Positions 1 to 8,753 are shown, counted from the stretch's first letter. The stretch: 64,000 bases of DNA from an uncultured Halomicronema sp. (GCA_937899725.1 CALCCA010000040.1:1-64000); one strand, 5' to 3'. The notes: a model not told the origin generated them from the letters alone. Translations and numbers: made by a program.

Positions 1-181
1 CCTGCGAGTCATACAGTCCCGCGAGATTGTTGAGGCTGGTGGCGACAGCGGGATGGGACTCGCCCAATAGCGCTTTCCGCATCGTCAGCGCCTCTTGATA
101 GAGCGGTTCTGCCGCCTCGTAGCGACCCTGCGAGTCATACAGTCCCGCGAGATTGTTGAGGCTGGTGGCGACAGCGGGATG
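1..181 (-). repeat. 126-bp tandem TPR-coding repeat
   Basis: Bases 1-55 and 127-181 are essentially identical and lie exactly 126 bp (42 codons) apart, in the reading frame of the TPR region. Each unit encodes one kinesin-light-chain-type TPR. More units probably continue beyond position 1. Such near-identity at the DNA level points to recent repeat expansion or homogenisation. Confidence 0.85.
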
Positions 182-970
182 CGTTTCATCCAGGCGATCG
201 CGCGTCACTGTCAGACAGTCTTGATACCAGGGTTCCGCCTGTCCATAGGCTCCCTGCCCCTCATAAAATCGCGCTATCCCCAGAAAGGGCGAGATTAAGG
301 AGTCGTCTTCGACCCACCGTTGCCAGGTAGTAGCGGCCTCGGCGATGTGGGGGATGGCCGGGATCACCGCCAAAATCTGGTCGCGGGTGGGGGTTTGGGG
401 AATCGCTTGAGCCATCTGCACCATGGCCTGGCAGTAGTGCTGCTTCAGCACCTCGGCCTCGGCCCAATCCTCTAGCTTGCCGCGAAAGAACTCGCGAATC
501 AGCTGGTGTAGCTGCACGGTGTTGTCGCCCACTCGGGTCAGCAAACTACGGTTAATCAGCCCCTCATCCCGCCAGTCTTCCAGGTCATCGGGGTCGGTGC
601 CGTCGTACCAGTCCTCAATCCACTCCCAGTCAATGGGAGCCAGGGCAAACAGGCTTAGGCGATAGGCCAGCTCTCGCACCGGGGCATCCAGGTCTTGCCA
701 ACTCAACTCAAAGGCGGCGGCGATACTTTCGTGGGCGGCGGTCATGTCGGGTCGCCCTTGGCAGAGGGCTTTGGCGTCTAGGCGCTTGGCCTCTAGCCGC
801 TCCAGCAGTTTCGCCAGCGACCACCCTGGCTTGCGCTGCAAAAAGCGCCCCACCAGTTCCAGCCCCAAGGGCAGGTAGCCTAACCAATGGCAAAGGGCTT
901 TCGCGCTATCAGGTTCCCGGTTCACCCGGTTTGCACCCAGCAGCGACTCCAGCAGCTCTAAAGCGGCGAC
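1..970 (-). pseudogene. C-terminal part of trypsin/NB-ARC/TPR STAND protein, after an in-frame TAG (partial)
   Basis: Reading on past the TAG at 971-973 in the same frame, the strand stays open for 323 codons to the window edge. The first residues (VAALELLESLLG, then GYLPLGLELVGRFL) are the expected end of an NB-ARC ATPase module, including its GLPL-like motif. A winged-helix-like stretch follows (about YRLSLFALAPIDWEW to LHQLIREFF), and then kinesin-light-chain-type TPRs of 42 residues (NNLAGLYDSQGRYEAAEPLY). The sequence therefore belongs to the gene at 971-2119 and is not an independent gene. No obvious start codon with a ribosome site was found just after the stop. The C-terminus lies outside the window. 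It is either a nonsense-mutated gene, a read-through product, or a sequencing error. Confidence 0.75.
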
Positions 971-2119
971 CTAACTCAGCACCTCAATTTGCAACGATCG
1001 AATGGAAGCGCCTAGCTGCAGGCGAGTGGTCAGCAATACCCAAAAGCGGCTGCTTTGCGGCGGTAGGTAGGGTTGAATGGCGGTGTAGGCGGCGATGTCG
1101 TCGGGGCCACCTACATCATCAATCACCACCAGCACCTCCCCCGCCCCTGGCCACTGGCTCCAGCAAAACTGCGCCTGACGGGGCAAGTCGATATCCGTCG
1201 GCACCGTTAGCTGCAGGTAGTCGGTGGCGACGTTGACGATCTCGGTGCCCACGTTCTGGTCTTTCGCCTGCAGCCAGCAGATCCCCCCCAGATAGGTATT
1301 CTGGTCGCGGTGGTGCTGGGCATATTGCAGCGCCAGTTCCGTTTTACCAATGCCCCCCATGCCTTGAATGGCGGTAATTGCCAAGCGATCGGCCTGATGC
1401 AGTTGGCGATGCAGGTCGGCCAATTCACTCTCTCGTCCCACAAAGGCGACGGCACCACTGCGGGGCAGGTTATTGGGGCAAGTCGGCAAGGTGTTAACTT
1501 GACTGAGCAAATTTTGCCAACGCCGATCACGCTGATGAAAGGTTTGCTGCCACTCGATGAGGGCTGGCAACTGCTCTAAAATCACCGAGGCTTTGATGCC
1601 ACCGCCCCCCAGGTCGGTGTATTGGTCACGGGTGAGCTTGGCCATGGCGCAGACTTTGCCCGTGCGCCCATTCAGCAGGGCCGCGCCACTCATGCCCGGC
1701 TGCATTTGTCCCTGCTTCAGCAAAATCAGCGACAAGTCCGCTTCTTGAAACTCGCCTTCACAAACAAAACCGGCGGGCCGGCCATCGGGGTAATCGCGCT
1801 CGGGATAGCCAAAAAGGTCGAGTTCATCCCGCCGTTGGATGTCAGCATCGAGCATCACACAGGGGTGAGCCTCACGGGGCGGCGTAAACCGCAACAGCGC
1901 CAAATCATAGGCCGGTAACAGCTGTTCAATCTGCGCTTGAGCAAACTCAGGGTCTTGCTGCCACCGCAGGCTAATCGGCTCATCCCCAGCATTGCGCACG
2001 ACGTGCTCACAGGTCAGCACGTAGCCCGGTGCCACAAAAAAGCCCGTCCCGACCTCTCCGTTGGCCAGGGTCAGCTTAACTGTACATTCCTGCAACAACG
2101 CTTCCAGGTTTTGCGCCAC
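971..2119 (-). CDS. Trypsin-like protease fused to NB-ARC STAND NTPase, truncated by in-frame TAG
   Basis: Residues 1-190 form a trypsin-like serine protease with a readable triad: His39 (TCEHV), Asp72 (YDLALL) and Ser144 (GMSGAA). Residues about 225-382 begin an NB-ARC ATPase with the P-loop GMGGIGKT at 253-260, a Walker B strand LVVIDDV and the sensor-like WVLLTTR. The frame ends at TAG 971-973, but the same frame continues with the rest of NB-ARC and TPRs (1-970). The start is GTG, 3 bases after the stop of the small gene at 2123-2437, so the two are tightly coupled. STAND proteins with protease and TPR modules are proposed conflict/defence switches (known for the family); a defence role here is inference. 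If only this part is made, the protease would lack its TPR sensor. Confidence 0.85.
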   Translation of the reverse strand: MAQNLEALLQECTVKLTLANGEVGTGFFVAPGYVLTCEHVVRNAGDEPISLRWQQDPEFAQAQIEQLLPAYDLALLRFTPPREAHPCVMLDADIQRRDELDLFGYPERDYPDGRPAGFVCEGEFQEADLSLILLKQGQMQPGMSGAALLNGRTGKVCAMAKLTRDQYTDLGGGGIKASVILEQLPALIEWQQTFHQRDRRWQNLLSQVNTLPTCPNNLPRSGAVAFVGRESELADLHRQLHQADRLAITAIQGMGGIGKTELALQYAQHHRDQNTYLGGICWLQAKDQNVGTEIVNVATDYLQLTVPTDIDLPRQAQFCWSQWPGAGEVLVVIDDVGGPDDIAAYTAIQPYLPPQSSRFWVLLTTRLQLGASIRSLQIEVLS

Positions 2120-2122
2120 CGG

Positions 2123-2437
2123 CTACACCTTCGGTTCCCATTCCAGCGTGACTTCCAGGGTGGCGTTGCCACCGCCTTTCACCAACATGGCCGTGAGCTG
2201 ACCCGGTTCGACCGCCACATCAATGCCAAATTTCACCGTGGCCTTTGAGGGCATCGCCTTGTGGATAGGCGTGGCGACCGCCTCGACGATCCCTTCGATC
2301 GCCTTCCCCACATCCTTCAAGTTAGGAATTGCTCCCCCCGCGACATCTTGCCGTCCGCCTGTCGCCGCCACCTGCACCTTCACAATCGTGCCATCGTCCA
2401 GCTTTGCCGAAATAGCTTCAGTCCGTTCTGGGCTCAT
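2123..2437 (-). CDS. Small trypsin-co-occurring (TCO1-like, CU044_2847-type) protein
   Basis: This 104-residue, beta-rich, Gly/Val-rich protein has no membrane segment. Its pattern (AKLDDGTIVKVQVAATGG near the start, KATVKFGIDVAVEPG and LEVTLEWEPKV at the end) matches my recollection of the trypsin-co-occurring domain 1 family. That family is normally encoded beside trypsin-STAND proteins. The stop codon lies 3 bases before the GTG of the trypsin/NB-ARC gene, so they form one operon. An in-frame TTG 33 bases upstream is possible, but the ATG at 2437 starts the conserved-looking part. Its role is unknown; family authors have proposed a substrate or modulator of the protease. The family name is from memory and not searched. 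Confidence 0.7.
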   Translation of the reverse strand: MSPERTEAISAKLDDGTIVKVQVAATGGRQDVAGGAIPNLKDVGKAIEGIVEAVATPIHKAMPSKATVKFGIDVAVEPGQLTAMLVKGGGNATLEVTLEWEPKV

Positions 2438-2748
2438 AGTTTGAGACGTTGTTGAATAGGGTTCAATCAATTATTGAGGCAAACATCCTGGCTAGTGACC
2501 AACAGGCTAAAAAGGCCCGCATGCCATCACCCAAGACGCATCCTTACACCGCTGGTTTGACCTCAATCCTAGCCTCTGCCTTTAAGCCCAAAACAACCCA
2601 TTTCGGTCATTTCCCTGAAATTTCAGCCGGTCACTCACCACTGATGCCCACCCGGTTCAATACGGCCCCAAGCATCGCCCCCGCTGCAGCTTCAGTAACA
2701 GCTGTTTTTTTAGTGATGATTACAGTTATGCAGCACGAGCGAGCAGCC
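2438..2748. other. Intergenic, no clear feature
   Basis: This stretch lies upstream of the TCO1-like gene and downstream of the CPBP protease, both on the minus strand. It should hold the promoter of the protease-STAND operon, but no convincing -35/-10 pair was recognised. Open frames in it lack a ribosome site and a recognisable product. Confidence 0.5.
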
Positions 2749-3666
2749 TTAAAAGCCGTCATCAACGCTCGCCACAGCGCGATCGCCGTTAGCAAAGTAG
2801 GGGAGCGGGGCGCGAGTGACGGCCCAATTTTGTCGCAAAAAGCGGATTAAAAACGGCGTCGAAATGGCCAACAGCACCAGCCCAAACCAGATACTAGAGC
2901 GAAACTCCGTCAAGGATTGAGGTTCGCTGCTGCCGCCCAAGCTCAAAATGATTTCGAGACCGGCGGCGATCGCGTTGTTCAAACTGTGAATGATGATCAC
3001 CAGCCACAGATTGCTGCTACGCAGATACAGCAGAGCGAGGGCGAAGCCAAAGCCGGTGAGCCCAATCAGATTGGCGTGCAAGATGCCAAACAGCACCGAA
3101 GATAACAGCACGGCCACTCTCAGGTTCCACCGCGTGCCCCAGCGATGCAGCAAAAATCCCCGAAACAAAAATTCTTCGAGCACCGGCGCGGCGATGACGA
3201 GCACAATCAGCATCAGCAAGTTGTAGAGCCAGGGAATAGCCGTCTCGTCGGCACCGAGAAAGATCGAACTTTGCAGCGTGTCCTCCACCATTTGCGGCAG
3301 CAGATAGGAAAAGGCCGCAAAGGAAACTTGAAACGCCCCCAATGAAAACATAAAAAGCGTTACCCACAGCCCGAGCAAGGCAGGCCACTGCTGCCCTAAG
3401 GGCCAATCGCCCAACAGCTGCATCGGCTCAATATGATGGTGACGATATTGTTGCCAGAGCCAGAGGCTGCTGCCGCCAAACAAAACGATATAAAAAACCG
3501 GCGTCAGCAGGGGATCTTCCAAGTCAATCGTCCAGCTTTCCATCAACTCAACGACGATGAGCACGGCCACCATAGCGAGCCAAATCAGGCCAACTACCCC
3601 TAAAAACTGACGGAATTTGGGCACCTCAAACGGCTGAGTCGCCTTTGGTGTAGTGGTAGACCGCAA
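2749..3666 (-). CDS. CPBP family intramembrane glutamic endopeptidase (Abi/Rce1-like)
   Basis: This 305-residue protein has about seven hydrophobic helices. It carries the CPBP signature motifs in order: EEFLFRG with Glu164, Glu165 and Arg169; the second motif with His197 (ILHANL); and a third with His227 (HSLNN). These residues form the active site in the Rce1/CAAX-protease family, which cuts within or next to the membrane. Substrates of cyanobacterial members are unknown. The chosen start is TTG, preceded by GGGGA about 8 bases upstream; a later GTG within the first 20 codons is an alternative. It is probably transcribed alone. Confidence 0.88.
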   Translation of the reverse strand: MRSTTTPKATQPFEVPKFRQFLGVVGLIWLAMVAVLIVVELMESWTIDLEDPLLTPVFYIVLFGGSSLWLWQQYRHHHIEPMQLLGDWPLGQQWPALLGLWVTLFMFSLGAFQVSFAAFSYLLPQMVEDTLQSSIFLGADETAIPWLYNLLMLIVLVIAAPVLEEFLFRGFLLHRWGTRWNLRVAVLLSSVLFGILHANLIGLTGFGFALALLYLRSSNLWLVIIIHSLNNAIAAGLEIILSLGGSSEPQSLTEFRSSIWFGLVLLAISTPFLIRFLRQNWAVTRAPLPYFANGDRAVASVDDGF

Positions 3667-3786
3667 TTGTCACGTCCCCAAGTCTGATACGGCGGGCGAT
3701 CGCCTGCAAACACAGTTGAGTCACCGATTTGATCTTAGCTCTGATCCCAGCACTGGCATCCATGGCGCTGAGTCAAGGTCTGGGTC

Positions 3787-6700
3787 ATGCCGGAGGAGGG
3801 GCACGACCGGCGCCGGGTCACGAGGCTTTGGGTTACCGTAGCCACAGTTGACACTGCCATCGGTTGGCCCATGACTTTATCCGCTGGGACTGCTCTACTG
3901 TTGTGCGCGATCGCCTTTGCCGTCGGTAGCCTGCCCATCATTGACTGGCTGGTGCGCGGACTGACGCAGCAGCGCTTGGCTGAGTTGGGCACGGGGAATC
4001 TCAGCGTCTCAGCGGCGTTTTATCACGGCGGCACCAAGCTGGGGCTGCTGGCGGTCGCCTCAGAAGCCGCTAAGGGCATTGGCGTCGTGCTGCTGGCGCG
4101 ATCGCTCTTTGCCGACTCGGCCCCGTGGGAGCTGATCGCGCTGATCGCCCTGGTTTTAGGTCGCTATACGCTGGGTGGCAGTGCCGGCACAACGAATGTA
4201 GTTTGGGGCTATATTACCCATGACTGGGTGATTGCCCTGGCGACCTGGGTGCTGTCGGGCCTCTGGTTTGCGATCGTGCGGCGGCGGCAACCGGCGCGAC
4301 TCGGTGTGTTGGTGCTGCTGCCGCTGTTAGAGGCGCTGCGGCGTCCCGAGAGTCCGGCGACGATTGTCGCCGCCACCGGACTGAGCCTGCTGATCGCCGC
4401 CATCTATCAGCGCCTGCCCGATGATTTGGCCCTCACCCCGAGTCCACCTCAGTCCAATACTCGGCCAATGTTTCACTTTCTTCGAGGTCAGGATGTGATT
4501 GGGTCACTCAACGACAAACCGCAAGCGGCCCAAATGGGCAATAAAGCCGCCACGCTGGCGCAGCTCAGACGATGGGGCTACGCCGTGCCAGGGGGCTGGA
4601 TTTTGCCCCAGGGCAGCAGCGGGAGATCGCTCGTCACCCACCTCGAATCGGTCGAATCCGACCCCTGGCAGCAACCGTGGATCGTCCGTTCTTCCGCGCT
4701 GGATGAAGATGGGGCAGTCGTCTCTGGGGCGGGACAGTACGAGTCGATCGCCGACGTGGGCAGTGCCGCTGATTTAATCCAGGCGATTGACCACTGTCGC
4801 CAATCCTATGGCCAAGCCGCTGCGGCTCAATATCGCCGCGATCGCGGCCTGACTGACCAAACAGGCCTAGCCCTGCTGGTGCAAAAACAGGTGCCGGGCC
4901 TGTATTCCGGCGTGGCCTTTAGCCGCGACCCGGTTGAGCCGGGCGCTGCCGTGGTGGTCGAAGCCTTGGCAGGTGGGGCAGATCAGGTCGTTTCCGGTCA
5001 GGTCACCCCCGAACAGTATCGGCTGGAGGTCGATGACGCTCAGCTGAGTGAGGTGAGTCCTAGCGACCTCGCCCAGCTCGAGGCCGCGCCCGCCGCCGCG
5101 AGTGAAAACGGCGGGACGAGTTTGGACAGCGCCGCGAATCCCATTCCCCCCGCGCTGATCCAGCAGGTGGCGCAACTGGCGCGTCATTTAGAACTGCGCT
5201 ACCACGGCATTCCGCAAGATATTGAATGGAGCTTTGACGGCGAGACGCTGTGGCTGCTGCAGGCTCGCCCGATCACGACGCTGAGCCCCATTTGGACGCG
5301 CAAAATCGCCGCCGAGGTAATTCCCGGCGTGATTCGGCCCCTCACCTGGTCAATCAACCGACCGCTGACCTGTGGCGTATGGGGCGATATTTTTACGATT
5401 GTGCTGGGCGATCGCGCCGCCGGACTCGACTTTGGCAATACGGCGACGCTGCACTACTCACGGGCCTACTTTAATGCGACGCTGCTGGGCGCGACCTTTC
5501 GCCGCATGGGTTTGCCGCCCGAGAGTCTCGAATTTCTCACGTTGGGCAGCAAGTTCAGCAAACCGCCGATTGGCAGCACGCTGCAAAATGTGCCGGGCCT
5601 GCTGCGGCTACTGCGCCGCGAATGGCGATTACTACAAGATTTTGAGCAGGACGATCGCCAGCACTTTGCCCCGGTATTGACTCACCTGCGAGCAACCCCC
5701 GCCACGACGCTCACAGCGCCGGAGCTGCTGACCCGCATCGACACCATCCTGCAGCAGCTGCAACGGGCGACCTATTACAACATTTTAGGCCCGCTAAGTT
5801 TTGCGCTGCGGCGATCGCTGTTCAAAGTTCCCGAAACTGATCTGGACTCTCGCGATCAGCCGGAAATCGCTTCCCTGCAGTTGGTCAAAGCGCTGGCACG
5901 ATCGACCCGCGAGCAATATCCCGACTGGGTAGCGGCAACTTCAACCGCCGTTCCTACCAAGCAACTACTGGCACAGCTAGCCGACCTGCCCCAAGGCCAA
6001 ACTGTGCTGACAGCGCTGGATGAAATTTTGGAGCGCTACGGCTACCTCAGTGAAGTCGGCACCGACATCGCCGTACCCACCTGGCGCGAAGATCCGCAGC
6101 CCGTCCAGACGCTGTTTGCTCAGTTTTTGACCAATCCACCCCCAGAAGCGGCATCTTCAGAAGCAGCCGCGACGGATTCATCAGAGGACAGTTCAGCGCC
6201 ACCCACGGGCTGGCGTTATCGCCAGGTGCAGGCGCGGCTCAATCTTAAAGGACGAGTGGCGACGGTTTATCTCACCCTGCTGGCCGAACTGCGCTGGAGC
6301 CTGCTGGCCCTCATCGATCAGGCGATCGCGCAAAATCGCCTGCAGCAGCCGGAGGACGGCTTCTTTTTGACCGATGACGAGCTGCGGGCCAGTGTGGCAA
6401 CGCCGGCGGCACTCTCCAGTGAGGCTTTGCAGGCATTAGTGGCGGCGCGGCGATCGCAGTTCGAGCTGCACCAAGCACAAACCACGGTGCCCTTCATTGT
6501 GTATGGCGACGAGCCGCCCCCCACGCCCCTCGCCACCTCGCCCGTGCCCCCCCGCTCTGGGATTTTGCAGGGCATCGGAGCCAGCGCCGGCCAGGTGCAA
6601 GGCCCCGTGCGAGTGTTGACGACCCTGCAGCTGAGTGAGCCGATTGCCCCCGGCACCATCATCGTGGTGCCCTATACCGATGCTGGTTGGGGGCCGATTT

Positions 6701-6906
6701 TGGCCCAGGCGGCAGGCTTAGTGGCTGAGGTGGGGGGCAAACTATCCCACGGGGCGATCGTGGCGCGGGAGTATCAAATTCCGGCGGTGATGAATATTCC
6801 TGAGGCGACCCAACAGTTTCAAGACGGGCAAATGGTGCGCCTTGATGGCCGCGCCGGTACAGTCGAGCTGTTGACCGAAGCAACAGCAGCCGGGTCAATC
6901 ACTTGA
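3787..6906 (+). CDS. PlsY-like membrane domain fused to PEP synthase/pyruvate phosphate dikinase-like enzyme
   Basis: The 1039-residue product has two parts. Residues about 29-215 are hydrophobic and resemble the PlsY acyl-phosphate:glycerol-3-phosphate acyltransferase (VGSLP, LGTGNLSVSAAFYHGGTKLG, EAAKG). The usual GNPGATN loop and the GH motif are altered (GTGNLSVSAA, LGRYTLGG), so acyltransferase activity is doubtful. Residues about 235-520 are a PEP-synthase ATP-grasp domain (GNKAATLAQL, WIVRSSALDEDG, LLQARPI). After a middle region, the C-terminal 110 residues are a PEP-utiliser phosphohistidine domain with the His in VGGKLSHGAIVARE. This order resembles rifampin-phosphotransferase-like dikinases, with an added membrane anchor. 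The substrate is unknown. ATG 3787 has AAGG 8 bases upstream; ATG 3871 starts nearer the PlsY-like homology. Confidence 0.85.
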   Translation: MPEEGHDRRRVTRLWVTVATVDTAIGWPMTLSAGTALLLCAIAFAVGSLPIIDWLVRGLTQQRLAELGTGNLSVSAAFYHGGTKLGLLAVASEAAKGIGVVLLARSLFADSAPWELIALIALVLGRYTLGGSAGTTNVVWGYITHDWVIALATWVLSGLWFAIVRRRQPARLGVLVLLPLLEALRRPESPATIVAATGLSLLIAAIYQRLPDDLALTPSPPQSNTRPMFHFLRGQDVIGSLNDKPQAAQMGNKAATLAQLRRWGYAVPGGWILPQGSSGRSLVTHLESVESDPWQQPWIVRSSALDEDGAVVSGAGQYESIADVGSAADLIQAIDHCRQSYGQAAAAQYRRDRGLTDQTGLALLVQKQVPGLYSGVAFSRDPVEPGAAVVVEALAGGADQVVSGQVTPEQYRLEVDDAQLSEVSPSDLAQLEAAPAAASENGGTSLDSAANPIPPALIQQVAQLARHLELRYHGIPQDIEWSFDGETLWLLQARPITTLSPIWTRKIAAEVIPGVIRPLTWSINRPLTCGVWGDIFTIVLGDRAAGLDFGNTATLHYSRAYFNATLLGATFRRMGLPPESLEFLTLGSKFSKPPIGSTLQNVPGLLRLLRREWRLLQDFEQDDRQHFAPVLTHLRATPATTLTAPELLTRIDTILQQLQRATYYNILGPLSFALRRSLFKVPETDLDSRDQPEIASLQLVKALARSTREQYPDWVAATSTAVPTKQLLAQLADLPQGQTVLTALDEILERYGYLSEVGTDIAVPTWREDPQPVQTLFAQFLTNPPPEAASSEAAATDSSEDSSAPPTGWRYRQVQARLNLKGRVATVYLTLLAELRWSLLALIDQAIAQNRLQQPEDGFFLTDDELRASVATPAALSSEALQALVAARRSQFELHQAQTTVPFIVYGDEPPPTPLATSPVPPRSGILQGIGASAGQVQGPVRVLTTLQLSEPIAPGTIIVVPYTDAGWGPILAQAAGLVAEVGGKLSHGAIVAREYQIPAVMNIPEATQQFQDGQMVRLDGRAGTVELLTEATAAGSIT

Positions 6907-7246
6907 GGTGGTTTGGCTCAGTGTCGTGATTAGGACAACGAAGTCAGCGCATGGCCCCTATGGCCAGGCTCAACACAATTGGCTGTACACAGTCATCAAA
7001 AAGGTTGGTGATGTCGAGCGGCAATAGCAATGTCGGATCTTGATTTAGCCACGAGTTTCTTGTGGATGAATTTACCGTGACTTTAGACATGGGCTAATCG
7101 TGACTTATGGCTGATACTTTCTATTGGCAATTTTCTCTATTGTTTACGTAATCAGATGTTGTGAAACCTCAAGTTTCAGGTATCAAGAAACCCTTTAAAT
7201 GAGAGGTTCTCATGATGACGACTCTTTAGATTTTAGGAGCTGCAAA
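6907..7246. other. Intergenic region before the secretion/efflux island
   Basis: This stretch is AT-richer than its surroundings and has no open frame worth calling. It likely carries the promoter of the Pro-rich peptide gene, but no clear -35/-10 pair was recognised. The last bases hold the AGGAG ribosome site for the ATG at 7247. Confidence 0.5.
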
Positions 7247-7537
7247 ATGAAACTAAATCGAAAAGTCAAAGCCTTTGTAACCACAACGTTGGCGAGCGTT
7301 TCTTGCGCAGGCTTGATCACAGCGACAGCCGTTAGCGCACAAGCCTATGAGGTGGAGGGCAGACCGAACCGTGCTGTGTCTCAGAGAGTAGATAGGTCAG
7401 TGGCCCCACCGGCACCGCAACCAGCCCCCCGACCGGAGCCCCAGCCAGCCCCCCAACCAGCACCGCAACCAGCCCCCCAACCAGCTCAGGAACCGGCACC
7501 AAGGTCACCAGCCAAACTCACGATCACCATCGGCTAG
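7247..7537 (+). CDS. Small exported Pro/Gln/Ala-rich protein
   Basis: The 96-residue product starts at an ATG with AGGAG 7 bases upstream. It has a classic Sec signal peptide: KLNRKVK, a hydrophobic stretch, then AVSAQA. The mature part is short and low-complexity, dominated by repeated PAPQ units, and ends in KLTITIG. No catalytic domain is visible. Pro-rich repeats of this type often span or bind the cell wall, but the function is not recognised. It is the first gene of a run of exported proteins on the plus strand. Confidence 0.75.
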   Translation: MKLNRKVKAFVTTTLASVSCAGLITATAVSAQAYEVEGRPNRAVSQRVDRSVAPPAPQPAPRPEPQPAPQPAPQPAPQPAQEPAPRSPAKLTITIG

Positions 7538-7591
7538 CAGCCGGTGTTTATCGCCCCGCCAAATCATCCGCTACGTATCTGACCAAGCCAT

Positions 7592-7617
7592 AGGGCAAGA
7601 CTCTCTCTTCTTGCCCT
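7592..7617 (+). promoter_or_regulatory. Perfect 9-bp hairpin just before a lipoprotein start codon
   Basis: AGGGCAAGA (7592-7600) pairs perfectly with TCTTGCCCT (7609-7617) across an 8-base loop. It lies 54 bases after the previous stop and 10 bases before the ATG at 7628. There is no T-run after it, so it is a poor terminator. It may be a processing or stability stem, or may affect translation of the downstream lipoprotein, which lacks an obvious ribosome site. Confidence 0.5.
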
Positions 7618-7627
7618 GATAACTGCC

Positions 7628-8650
7628 ATGCCTCTAAAGCTGACCCCTCTCAGTTCTGTGATCACAGTCCTTTTGATGTCTCTCGCTTGTGCCCCAACTG
7701 CGCCGCTTGAGAGCACAGGCTCCGATGCGTCACCTACCGTCGATGCATCGGAGCCAATATCACCAGGGCTGAGTTCACCAGGTTCTATTACTCAGGGGTA
7801 TGCCCCGACAACCACAATAGAAAATTTGTTGGTTTGCTCGATGTCACGAGCCCGCGTCAGTGCTTTGGGCAGCATCACAGCAACTGACGGCACCGATTGG
7901 GTCGTGCCTGCAGCAAACAATTTTGAAATCGGCCCCAAAGCAGCTGATCTGTACAACGAGTGTACTCAAACGACCTATGAAAATATTCAAGCGGTCGATC
8001 TAGAGTCAATTCCTATTGTGGAAATTGATTCAGATGGTGAGATTATTACCGGCTATATCTTTGCCGATAATTATTTTGAGCTTTACGTCAATGGAGAGCT
8101 GGTTGCGGTTGATCCGGTGCCCTTTACGCCCTTTAATTCCAGTGTTGTTCGCTTCAAAGCCAAAGCACCCATCACCTATGCCGTTAAGCTCATTGACTGG
8201 GAAGAGAATCTCGGGTTAGGCACCGAAAGCAATCGAGGGACAGACTATCACCCAGGTGACGGGGGCTTTGTGGCTAGCTTTAGCGACGGCACTGTCACCG
8301 ATGCCAGTTGGAAAGCGCAGACCTTTTACATTGCACCACTGGAAAATCCAGAGAGCGTCAGAGAAAACGGACTTGTGCGCGATTCTTCCGCAGCCAACGC
8401 CAACAACCCTAGCTGTGATGAATCTTGCTATGCCCTGCATTATCCAGTCCCTGAAGACTGGTTTTCAGAGAGTTTTGATGCTGCTGGTTGGCCTGAGGCT
8501 GTGACCTATACCAATGCAGCGGTCAGCGTCGATAACAAACCGAGCTATACCAATTTTTCAGAGATTTTCATAGGGGCTGAAGCCAAATTCATCTGGTCTT
8601 CCAATCTAGTTTTGGACAATTTAGTGCTGGTCAAAAAAACCGTTGAGTAA
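7628..8650 (+). CDS. Exported lipoprotein of unknown function in YHYH gene cluster
   Basis: The 340-residue product has an N-terminal hydrophobic stretch and a lipobox ending at Cys21 (MSLAC), so it should be a lipoprotein. After an acidic Ser/Thr/Pro linker there is a beta-rich body (YFELYVNGELVAVDPVPF) and a C-terminal segment with paired cysteines (NPSCDESCYALHYPVP). It does not carry the YHYH motif. It directly precedes a YHYH-domain gene on the same strand. The function is not recognised; the layout resembles an extracytoplasmic ligand- or metal-binding protein (inference). Confidence 0.75.
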   Translation: MPLKLTPLSSVITVLLMSLACAPTAPLESTGSDASPTVDASEPISPGLSSPGSITQGYAPTTTIENLLVCSMSRARVSALGSITATDGTDWVVPAANNFEIGPKAADLYNECTQTTYENIQAVDLESIPIVEIDSDGEIITGYIFADNYFELYVNGELVAVDPVPFTPFNSSVVRFKAKAPITYAVKLIDWEENLGLGTESNRGTDYHPGDGGFVASFSDGTVTDASWKAQTFYIAPLENPESVRENGLVRDSSAANANNPSCDESCYALHYPVPEDWFSESFDAAGWPEAVTYTNAAVSVDNKPSYTNFSEIFIGAEAKFIWSSNLVLDNLVLVKKTVE

Positions 8651-8753
8651 TTTTTTGGTGGCGGTGAAACTGCTTAACAATTTGGCTGAAAATCACTCAT
8701 AAAACACAAGCTTATTTGCGCTATTTAGCATTTCTTTGACTGGAGCTATATCT

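Noticed and set aside
2449-2850. 133-codon plus-strand frame overlapping the end of the CPBP gene
   Set aside because: No ribosome site or family resemblance; much of it is antisense to or outside the real minus-strand gene, and composition fits a shadow frame.
7430-7510. PAPQ repeats as a functional minisatellite
   Set aside because: Low-complexity Pro/Gln/Ala runs are common in wall-spanning exported proteins, and nothing specific supports more than a linker.
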